Shown here in pieces: positions 13,101 to 25,100 of a stretch of 64,000 nucleotides of DNA. The number at the start of each line of letters is the position of its first letter. Position 1 is the stretch's first letter. The stretch is from positions 45,055,812 to 45,119,811 of the forward strand of contig NC_060259.1 in the NCBI RefSeq assembly GCF_921293095.1, read 5' to 3'. Both the position numbers and the translations under genes were made by a program. Below the pieces are notes generated by a model. It saw only the letters and a list, made by a program, of their open reading frames with translations, ran no database searches and had not been told where the DNA came from. This stretch comes from Ischnura elegans. Its lineage: Eukaryota > Arthropoda > Insecta > Odonata > Coenagrionidae.

Positions 13101-16100
13101 TAAGCAGTAGGAGCCGTCAATGATGCGACGAGTTGGACCCAAGTGTCCGCGGGATCGAGGGCTGTCTTCCTCCCGATCTCTGGGCATTGGTCCCGTCTGT
13201 CGCTCGTCTGCAATCTCGCTTCGCTTCTGGATATCTCCGTAGAACAATCTCGTCCTCCCACAGCACTCTCTGGTCACCCCCAGAAATGACGACCATCAGG
13301 CACGTCACCACTCTCGTTCTCTCCCCGTCGACCGGGCTAGGATTTCTCGCCTTTAGGCTCTCTCTCTCCGCGGATTTATACTCATGTGGAGGGGAATGAT
13401 GAACAAGGGATGGGGTTTTTTTTTAGGTAAGAGGGGTTTCACTTGTGCCTCTCCGTCGAGTGGGGCAACCATCGGTCCGTGCTGACTGACACAAAACACT
13501 TGTGAATCACATATACCTCATGCCCGGGGCATGACAATCTATCCACACACACACAGTCATAGGCACGCTCAACCACACATATGCGATCATCCCCTGCTCG
13601 GACTATTGCTCAGCGAAAGAAATACCGGACATATGGTCGGTATGTCAAAATATGGTCCTTAACCAAAAAGGACTCTTATTAAAGGATAAATTTGGATTTT
13701 CTTTAAACACTGATCTGGTATCAGATGCTGGAGAGCTTTGAAAAAGTGAAGAACGCAAATCACGGACGAGAAGAAGCAGAAGAAATTGGTACACGATTTG
13801 TACCGTTCAGTATTATAATTTTCGTGAATTATGCATGCAATGAATAGAGTTAGAACATGGCATCATCTTGTAGTTCTAACCACCTTCCTCGCCTTCCAAT
13901 GGTGTAACTATTGTCTCATGGCTGCAATCATTTGCCCCCAAAAGCCTTAGAAATCCAGCCAATACACGAAATCTAAAGATGAAATTGAAACTTTAAGTTT
14001 CATTAATTTTATTATCAGAGGCTTATGTTTAGGTAGCTATATAAAATTATAACATCAATATGAGACTATCATTCTTTCCTTGATTTGTGGATGGCATTAG
14101 TCTTTTACGCATCGACTTACAAAAGCCTTACTGCCAAAAAAATGTATTTTTCAATGTATCTTAGATATCCTCCCTCGTGAACCGTAATGCAATGAGAATC
14201 TTAAAATATAAAACATTTCATAACGAATATTTCAAGTTACCTACAGCTTTCCGAAACAAATAAGTAAGAAATCTGCTAGCAAATGTAGCACAGAAAGCAA
14301 ATGCGAGCCCGCTCCTCCATTCACTTCAACAGAGCATCCATTTGAAAAGTATGTCTAACTTTTTAACTACAAGCAAACTTTTAGTTCATCCACTATATCT
14401 ACTTATAAAGTAAGAAACAACTTCTTTTGACACGTGGAGATATTTAATAAAAATATCATCATCGCATGCAAACGGATTACATGTATCCCGTAATCTCCTT
14501 TCCAGATGAAATAATCGCTATATAATCGATGACACTTCGTAAATTTCTTTTATAACTCCTTAGTCGAGCAATGTTGTTTCATATGGGCCATGTTATGATG
14601 GCCTCCTTGGCAGGCCATTGTATTTTGGCCTTTAGGGCATAGCTACTGCCCCACTAATGGCCTTTCGCTCAGAGTAGAATTGCTCGAAGCCATATGTATG
14701 TCTCGGGGGTCATGTTATGGTCGATTCCGACTTATGGCCTGGCCATATGATTAGTGGAATAACCCTGCAGAGAATATAATGGATGAAGTAGGAAAATGGG
14801 TCCTGCAGATAAGGAGAATAGTATGCTGCTAGTGGAGAAGATGATAGGAGTATCTTGCTTACGGATTGTTTTGGAATCTATTCATTGTGGTCAACAGCAA
14901 GAGAGACTTCTTCAGAAAGATGCATTATGAAATTAAGAAAAGTGATGGAAATATAGAAATAGCAAGTCATCGCTACTGAAAAGAGTGGATTGAATTGCCA
15001 ATTTCTACATACATTTTTAATGAAGGTCTACTTTTGAGCCAGTTAATTTAATTATTTTGGTCTTAAAACCTATGAGTAAGTAGTCTCAATGAAGCGGCAT
15101 CTTGGAGCAGATTTATGCCCCTAATTCACATGGAATTATTTTCCCAAATATTCACAGCTCTGCATTATTTCTCTTAAGCATAAGCACTAGCTTGCTTGCT
15201 GAGTTTTTATTGCTTTTGCATTCAGGTTCCGGGGCACATTTCTTCCCGAGCAATTTATCCCCTCTTTACATGTCACTTTGTAAACAGTGTGGTACAAAAA
15301 TCACTGATAGGTATAAAAATAAGCTCACTCTGTAAAAAAATGTAATATAGAAGAAAATTTGTGGTTTTTTATTGATCTTTAGTAATTCTGTACTTAAAAA
15401 TGTCGCGTAATTCATTTTGATTTTGAATAAAGGATGGGGAGCCTAGTTTTCATCAGAAGAAAAAAGAAATGGGAGGGAAATAATGATGGAAAATTTGAAT
15501 GTGACCAGATTTCCAAAGGTTAATTTTGGATTGTTCATTCATGAAGCATATAAAATGCAAGCATATCAAGATAATTTTTGAGAAATATCTGATTTTTAAT
15601 TATTATCATAACAATGATATTCATAAATTTTAGTCCACGCATCATAATTACAATTTGGAATTGCATGTGATTATCAAAGATTTTTGTGCAGTTTTGGTAG
15701 TCCGTAGGCACAGTAAACTCTTGTTAATACGAAGTCATCAGGATGGAAATATTGGCACTCCATAATATCAAATTGTATAATTTCCGCCTAATATGCTTTT
15801 TTGTAAGCATTATTGTAAAATATATTCATGTATTGTATTATAAATTATTGTAAAATTGGTATGCCACTTGGCATTTTGTGGAACAATCAGTTAAATTTCT
15901 ATGACCGTCATGTTATCAAAATTCCTGTGCAATTTTAAAATCCAAACAAATGATAGCATAAGGCTCTTGAATACTGAAGTTTACCTGATTCCTAACAAAT
16001 GGCATTTTCATACCTCTTTATTTTAGTGAATGCAAGAATATGATATTCAATTTATCAAGTTTTTCAATCTCGTTTGTGTAAAACATTATTATTTTCTCAT

Positions 16101-19100
16101 GGGGACCGCAGCTGAGGTTCACAAATTCAAAAAATTTCTTATTATTGGAAACTTTTTATTATCAGATCCACCATGCATTTGGCAATGGCTTTTCGTTGGG
16201 ACTGCTTCATAATAGCAAAACTTCATATTATACTACTTTGTATTATCAAGGTATTTCTGTATTTTTGAAGGTAGTACTGGAATTTTAGCCATTTGAAATT
16301 TGAGAGACCATAAGTTAATATTCTTTCTCAGAAATTTGGAATAATTTGAAAAAACTGTTTTGCTACCCATGTGAAATTTAAATCATGAAGGAAATTTCTC
16401 TCGGCACCTCTCTGTAATTTATGGCCTTGATAAATTGATAGTACTGATTTTCGTTAATGCTTTTATGTGTTAATTTTCCTATGGAAACACAGAAAAATTT
16501 GTTTTGTGTCATTCATGCTACATGTTTTGTTTTTAATATTAATTTATTTTGTAATAATATTCAAAGCAATTTTTAATGATAATTATTAATTGATAATATT
16601 GTTTAATATGTATTCTTTTAAAGTGGTCATTTTGAGTACTTGGGGAAATTACAGAAAAAATTGGGTTATCAACTAGTATGTATTTTGAAAATGAACTAGC
16701 TGGCTGTAGTTTATAAAGTAACATTACTATGTTAAGGTGTACAACAGCTTAATTCCTTCATTTTTCTTGTAAACACCATTAACATTTACTGAAGAGCCTT
16801 TATTATTTTTACAGATTTCCTTAATTATGTTTTAATGAAGGCAACATTATCATACTCTCTGTTTAATTTTTCAGGGAATTCTTGATCCATTCTCCAAAGT
16901 TTTGAGTTGTGCTATTCAGAACCATGTCATGAAATATCAGTCGCTGGTAGACCTCTGCTACCTCTGCAACAGGGCATTTTCTAAGGTAGTAAAATTAATT
17001 TATTTTATAGAAGTAATTTATAATTTTCTTGATTGAAAGAATGCCTTTTTGATATGACCTAGTTTTTATAAGATGGATATGACTGTAGAATCCCAATTAA
17101 TTGAAAAACATTTGTGCGGGGTGATTTGAAAAATGAAGCATGATTATTCTTGTAGATTCATTAATCCAAGCATTCGAGGTATGCATTTTAAATGGTGCAA
17201 CTGGAAGAATTCACTTTTCACCCTGTATTTTCCTATTCGATCAATCCATTTTTTACTATACCCTCTACATAAGGTTGAATGTCAATCACAGGTTTGGGAG
17301 GATGGAAGGAATTCTGCAGGGTGGGGGTGATAAAGCAGTATTGCTGTGGTTTCCTATTATCTTTCTTGGTATTTATAAAAGGTTGGACTATGGAATTTAA
17401 TGAAAAGGAGAGGCATAGTTTTTCTACTTTATGGGTTAAGGAATACATGAAAAGTATATCTGAGGTAATCACTACCTCAAGAAAGCTCTCTGCAAAAAAA
17501 GCTAAGGAAGCACTCCTGCCATGCTAATGTAATTGGACTGTCATTACTCTTTCAAAGACTGATAAATCAGGCTTAAAAAGCATAAATTTCTCTCCATGCA
17601 AGTATTATATGCCTCTACATTTATAATTTTCATCATAGATATTCCTTGTGTATAAAAACCAACAATATCACTGTAAATAATAATGCATGAGGCCAAAACA
17701 ATTCAAAAATAATTATTTATTTAAGTACTTTCCTACCCTCTTTTCATTCTCAGGAGAGAGATAAATTGCTGCTTACAAGGATGGTTATATTTGAACTTGT
17801 TCAGGCTTTGAAGTTCAAGACGTCAATTCCAGACACTAACTTCCTCATGCTTATAAACTTTGTGCTTCAGGTATGTATGACTTGTATTATGGCTGAAGCA
17901 GTTACCCCATTGAAAGACCTCAAAAACAACAGCAATCATTTAAACTATGGATGAGTCGGTTCTTAAATTTTTTTCAGTTTTCAGTACTGGTCCAGTTCTC
18001 CCCCATTGGTTCTTGGTTCTCAATACTCGGTTCCAAGGATGAACTCTTATTATCTGAATTAAAGGCAAATTTAAATGAACAACCACAAGAAGTGAATGAA
18101 AATAATTGCACTGATGATGTAAATAAGCAGCAAAGCTCAGTAAAAAAACTTAAGATCCTCTCCATAATTTTATTTACCAAGTAAAAATTTTAGATAACAT
18201 GTTGTTAAAGAATGCATGATCAACCAATTTGTCACATTACATAATGGAGCCACTGGTTCTTTCTCCAGGTTTTGATTAAAAAAAAAACAGTTTACATACT
18301 GCATAGCATCAGGATCAATAGTGAAACTTGCCAACTTCTGATGATATCATCCGTTAATTTGTTGTAACTTGGGAGTCAGCTCAAAATATATTCTGTATTC
18401 TGCGATGTAGCTTAAATTGTTAATATTAATTGACAACTTGTTCTCATACTTCATGATAACAGTTCTTATAACCTTGACAACAAACTACTTAACACGCCAG
18501 TACAGCGACACCAGATATAAACTGAGGGGGTGTGAGTTAATGCAAAAGTGTAATGCAGTGTTGCATTATGCAGGATGACCACACTTTTTGATGCCTCAAA
18601 TCGGTTTATCAACTTGTGAACAAGCTCTCAGAACGCATCTTGCTCGTATGTCGAAGAATTACTGTGTATGTACATGATTAAAACATAAGACTGCTTTCAG
18701 ACAAAACGATTTTCCACTGGCTGCTGTTCACAGCATTGCAGACAGTCGTGTCGTCTGAAAGCGGCCCGAATTTCACGTGAACAGTGGCTGGCTATAAGTC
18801 GTTTTGTCTGAAAGCAGCCTCAATGATGCATTGTCTGTATTTCATGCCGTTGACAGCGTCAGTTACAGAAATGTTACAATGTTGGTGAGAGCGACAAACT
18901 AACGAACCCTTAAATTCATGTGTTAGCGAGCAACTCTCGAAAGAAACAATGTAGTTGCCATGTGATTGGAAAGTAATAAATGCATTTTTTAATGTATCTT
19001 TTTCACTTTTTGGTCTTGAATACACTGCAGATTATTTGGGCTTAGGGTGCCAAATTCAAATCCTTGCCACTGTTTTGAGCCTGTTCCAAAGTACAGTGGA

Positions 19101-22100
19101 ACCTCGATCTATCGTTTTTCAGGGAGATGGATGAAAAAAAAGATGAATGCGGGAAAACGATCAATGCGGGAATGTATGGCCGGGTTGCCTATGTCCCAGG
19201 AAACACTGGATTTTACGAATACAGTGAGTCCTCGTTTAACGTCACCTACCGTTCCTGAAAAATGTGACGATAAACGAAATGATGTTAATCGAAGCATAAT
19301 ATTCCATAAAAACAATGTAAAAATTGAATATCGGTTCCTAGACCTCACAATTCCAATGCGAAAAAAATTTGGCGTATCATATCTAGGGCATTTTTTACGA
19401 TGGGAATGCCAAACTATGGCATAAATACGAGTTCCTGTCTTCATCGACGACAATAGCAGCAGTGACGTAAATCCTTCTCCATTTTTGTATCTTCCCGCAT
19501 TTGCTTTTCGGCTTCGCTATAGTGCGGTCCAATGAATGCTACCAGACGCTACAGACCGGGGATCCGGTGCTCCGGTCCATAGGCCCTACCCTCGCTACGA
19601 GAATTTCTTTTCAGACCGGTAAGAGCGAAATTAAAATGGCGGAAATGAGCGAGGGCTGGCAAACTGGGATTATGAGATCGAAGAGATGGTTTTAATTGCG
19701 AATTGAGGCGGGCGGGCGTCGCCTGGGCATCATCATCGCTGAAACATCATCGCAGTAACAGGAACCAAAATTATTGTGAACATTGTTCTCTTGGACATTG
19801 TCGTGGAAATGTCTCTGATGCTAAAATTTTCCAAAACTGTAATCGCAATTAACAATATACACACCGTTTTACACTTTGAATAGACTGACCATATTACCGC
19901 CCACGAAACAAACAACCTGTAATGCCTGCCACTTCGCCTTTTTTCTCGCGCGAAATTTAAAATACGTGACGTATTCGCGAAGCGAAGGGACGATAAACGA
20001 ATCACGGTCGTAAAATTTTCGTGACGTTATCGCGAAATGACGTTAAATGGGGTGACGTAGAACAAGGACTCACTGTAATGGATTCAAACAAGATTTTAGC
20101 CGATAACAGGAATATTATTATTTATGGAAACACTTAGGTCATATTGTTGATTCGACTTATTTCTCTTTCAAATATCCTTAAGGTACACACCTTGCCAAAA
20201 AAATATTTGCACTCCTCTCGGAATTTTCACTGCTATTATGCATTTCTCTCTGATGTCAAAATTCTTATCCATCAAATGCAATTTCAAGTACATGTATTTA
20301 CGAGAGAAATGTGTGTGTCATGCCACAAACTGACGCAACTCAAAATGCCGACGCAGTGATTGGTTATGCGATGGATCAAGAAGGCCAAAATTAGTTTATT
20401 ATTTGAAATGCTCCTTTCTAGCAATTAAATATTTAATATGATTGAGGCAATGTTGGGTTAATCGTCAGTGGCACGCCACCTGATTCTCGGCTTCATCCCA
20501 CTTCTTGTTTTCACCAGGGATCTCGCTCTACCCCCACCCCTGCCGTCATGTGCTAGCGGACATACCGAGGCATTCTGCAATATTCACACGCTTCTAGCCC
20601 GGATTTTTTTCTTCATCTTCAATTATTTTCAGTCCATCTTTTAAAATTCTCACTTGTTTCTTCGGAAGGGCCATGGTCCGAAGACGAATAAAAATAAAAC
20701 TAATAAAAATGAAACCGGACTTAATTGAACCACATGGAAAACACTCGCTGGTTTTAAGTCAACCCACCCTCGAAAGTATGGAACCACTCGTACGAGGTGA
20801 AGTTTGGCACTAATGCTATCGCGTACGCATAAGCAGAGCTTATTGCAGAGGGTGAAGCATGACCATGTGATTGCGCAATGAAATTTTTTGTCCTATAGAG
20901 AAGGCAACTTACCCACTCATTTCTAGCAATAAGTTGCGTAGCTCTAGATGAGCAGATGAATTCAGATTGCTAGTAGGGAGAAGCAAAATATCCTGAGAAG
21001 ACATCGCTTCCTTAGCAACTTAGACAATTGAGACTTGTAGCAGTGTAAATTGTAACCAGATGCCGTTTTCGAATAAAAATGCCGCATCAACTGCCGTGAA
21101 GCTCACTATCAGCTGCGAAGATATCGATATTCGCCAGAAATCACCATCGTATTATTCCAACTATTTCCTTGCTTAAAATGCTTAAATAACGTTAGAAATA
21201 TGTTGCAGGGTTCCCACTCAACCGTGAATAAGCCGTGAATTTCGTCTACCGTGAAAAAACCTGGAAATACCCGTGAAATTCGTTGTAAAACCTTAAAAAT
21301 CTCTAAAACTTGATTGTAGATCTACGACGACGACACACAGACCTAAGGCTGTGACAGGAAGACCTTTAACCAAAGTGATCACTAACCCTGGCGAAAAATC
21401 AGACACCTCTTCACCTCCCTGCCACCCTCTATTTTACCACTCACAACCTTTAGCCGGCCCTAAATTTTGCTAACGATAGGTGATGTCATAAGAGCACTCA
21501 TTTCTACGTTTGCATTCCTGGCGTTTATTGCATTTGCTATATTTTTAGTTAACGTGCAGCCATTGATTTTTATGTGATCAATATTTCTTCCTAAAATGGC
21601 TTATCAACAGACCATGAATTTGACGCAGTTTTGACCGTGAATTTTATAATTTAGTTAGAGTGGGAACCCTGATGTCGTGTTTGGTATCATTCTTTTTTGA
21701 ATTACTAATATTTAAATCTAATAAAAGTATAATACCAATTGCCGAAAATCATTTTTAGATACCTTTTGGGCTAATTGGTGATTCATGCAGCAGTTGACCT
21801 CCAGAAAAGGGGAACTTTGAAGCGAGTCGGCTAAAAAAAAGTCAGCGGGCGAGAAAAGGGGAGGCATGAAAAAGGTTTCTTTTGTTCTCGAGTAACTTGA
21901 TATTTTCTTTCGAAGCTAAGGTCTTCATGATACGTTCCCTGCATGAGCTGGGACCTTTTGTTTGATTTTTGAGAAGAGGAAAGCGTTAGAGGGGGGGAGG
22001 CGAGTGCTGAATGGAGGGGGATAGCGGATCTTGGGAAATGCGCTAATGTAACTATCCCACGGCACTCAGCTTCTCCCTATCGTATTTCAATCTCCTGGGG

Positions 22101-25100
22101 AAGATTCAAACTATGTGTCTGTCGTTATTAGCCATAAATAACACGTTGTAAACACTTCGTCTCATTTTCGTCAAACGTTGGATGCGGGAAAATTATACGA
22201 CGCGACCACGATCTTCAAACGATCAATGCGGGAAAATGATACTTTGGGGAGTGATAGACTTAATTTGGGACCAGGAGCGGCGAACGATGAATGCGGGAAA
22301 ACGATCAATGCGGGAACGATAGATCAGGGTTCCACTGTACTGACTATATGCAATCGGATTTTGATACCGGTTCTACCAGCTAAGAACCAGTATTACTGAG
22401 AACCGGGTACCAGAACCAACCCATTTCTTATTTAAACAGATTGTAACTGACTCAAAGTAAACCTCATTATCATCATCATATGGTATTCTGCTTTAAATCG
22501 ATAGGTGTTTAGCACTATATCCATCTCCAGTGTCTCCTTTCCCTTACCTCTTCACCAAATTGAGCAATTTATAAGAAAAAAGAGCTTGTTGTTGAGTTGA
22601 AGTTGAGGTGCATGTTTTAAGTGCAAAAATTAGTCTTGAAACTCAGTCAACCAAAATTTCTGGAATGGCTCTTGAAGTATTCTAAAAGTACATTCATATT
22701 CTATCTGATTATCATAGTTAAATAGTCTCCAAGAAGAATTCATATTACATTATAGTAATTTGGAAAGGGAGGAAGAGCCTGACTTCCTTACTTTCTTCAC
22801 TTTGTTTAAGTCAAAATATGGCTATATCCATTTATGGATAATCATTTGAAAATGTACCTTAAAAGTTTTTCCAATATCAAAACTGGAAAATATTAAAAAA
22901 TATTGATATTATTGAAATTTTAAACAATTTTCAATATGCAATTACTCTGACAACTTTCTGCAAAATCACCACCATGTAGTTAGAACACTAAATTAAGCCA
23001 GAAAAAAAACAACTTTCACATATCTCTAATAGGGATGTGCGAGTACTCGAAAATTCGAGTCGAGTTGGGTAGTTGGTACTCGACTCGAGTGTTTCGAGTA
23101 GTGTTACGAATGTCGAGTTGAGTAGTTTCGGCTATAGAGCTGTTGAGGCCAGTGAGTTTAGAAAACTGCCTACAGGGGGTGCTACCATGAAACCCATATA
23201 ATAATATGGTTGTTAAAGTCAATAAGTCATTCTAATGCCTTGGCCCTGAAGTTTCAGCTTGCTGTATACAGTGAGTCCTCGTTTAACGTCACTTACTGTT
23301 CCTGAAAAATGTGACGATAAACGAAATGACGTTAATCGAAGCATAATATCCCATAAGAAACAATGTAAAAAGTGAATATCGGCTCCTAGACCTTACAATT
23401 CCTATGCGAAAAAAATGTTAGCTTATCATATTGTGGCATCCCACCCCCGACTCGCCCGGATACCAAAATAGAACTGGGGGGAGACGTCGCACAAAAACAA
23501 AAGAAAATATACAAATCCGCGTGGATCCCTCCCGCATGAGACCCACGGGACAAAACTATGCCACTCTCTTCGTCTAATTCACATAGATAAAAAATATTCC
23601 CCTTCTTTGGAAATAATTGCGGGTGGGGGGTTCCCGATTCAGCCTGATGGGTGACGTTCGGGCGCTGATTCACTCGTCCAACACGCCTTTACGGAAAGGA
23701 AAATGGACAGGGATATTTTCCTTGAGGTGACCCGTGAAGGAATCAGAACAAAACACTTACTCAACACTTTCAACTAAACAAAATGTAATTCAAACAAATA
23801 AGGTTGCATATGACAAAAACAAAAGAAACCCTCTTATACACTAATGAAGTATGAATTGGTGAGAGCCATTTATGAAACATCAATGATAAATAAAAAAAAG
23901 AAACAACAACAATATAACTTGGTTTCGAGATGAAAATCAATATAGCAAATGATAACAACAAAATAAAGTTCGGTTGTGAACACGTAATTATGATACACTT
24001 TCAATGATTTCTTGACTGGGGAGGTAAATGATAGTCCATCCCAACGAATGTAAATTTTGGTGCGAACGTGATTGGTGATACTTGGTGATTAATTTCTCTT
24101 TCACTAAGTAACGGGTACGTTCCGTTTTGTCTTAACACTTGGCAGGAGACAAGAGGGGGCTTTGGGGGATGGGGGATAGCTGCAATCTTACTTTATCGTT
24201 GTCCGAGTTTGGACCAGGTTGGATCCAACAAACTCTCGTTCCATTTTCTTCACTTCTTTCTCCCTTGTTGGAGGAAGCTGCATCCGGAACGGAGGTAATG
24301 TGTCCTCTTCAGCTGGTCCTTGCTCCTTCGGACAGGGGGGGATTCTTCTTTCAGATCAATCAGTCTGAAATGACCTGTTTGGGCCCCTCGTCTCCTTCTG
24401 CCGTGCGTCGCACTCAGATTTCGGGCATGGGCTCCGCCCGACAGTCACTTAAGAATTCTCCTGGTTCTCTTACGCGCACCACCTTTTATTATCCCTCAAC
24501 TTGGGGTGGGGGTAACGCACAATGAAAAAAGGGGGAGTAACACGCCATTCACTCGGGAAAAACCCAAGCTCCCCTCCTCCCACACACACACACTCACACA
24601 CAACCATACAAAAATTGGCGTAAACTAGAGATGGGTCGAATAGCAGATTTCTCGAATTCGAATATCGAATTCGAATATTAAATCATTGCTCGAATATTCG
24701 AATACCTCGAATTTCGAATACCTCGAATACTAAATGATGAATGCTGGTATGTTTGACTCGGTTGCCTATGCAGCAAGCAACAAAAGATTTTGGGGAGTAA
24801 TTTTGATTTCCTTTAAATGATTCGAACAGGAATTTAGCTGATTAATGAATATTTTAATTTTATGGAAACAATTGGACATATAATTAATTCAACTAACATC
24901 GCTTTACCCTCACTCCTGCTGCCAAGTGCTAGCTGACAATTTGAGGCATTTTGCAAAATACAAGCTCTTTTCCACCGGATTTTCTTCAATTATTTTCAGT
25001 CCATCTTTGGGAGTTCTCAGGAGATAAGAAGATAAATTGGAATTGCTATCAGGGAGAAACAAAATATTCTGAGAAAATATCCCTTTGTCTGGGACTGTAA

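Larger units (their letters stand above)
19094..22337. mobile_element. Tigger-like transposon (3.2 kb) with two nested insertions
   Basis: The left end CAGTGGAACCTCGATCTATC is paired with a right end reading inwards CAGTGGAACCCTGATCTATC. TA flanks at 19092-19093 and 22338-22339. A 31-base direct repeat built on cgatcaatgcgggaa lies near both ends (19142-19172 and 22286-22316), with further partial units at 22175 and 22220; these could be transposase-binding sites. A transposase N-terminus lies at 20674-20482 on the minus strand. Nested inside are 19222-20075 and 21206-21671. The interior is shared with elements that have hAT ends (see findings). Confidence 0.8.

Noticed and set aside
12924..13311. 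Minus-strand open frames of 117 and 64 codons
   Set aside because: They sit in a GC-rich repeat block, have odd composition and overlap each other in different frames; no family recognised.
19047..19453. Overlapping open frames of 125 (+) and 114 (-) codons
   Set aside because: They span the left ends of two nested Tigger-like elements; the coding look comes from the repeat text.
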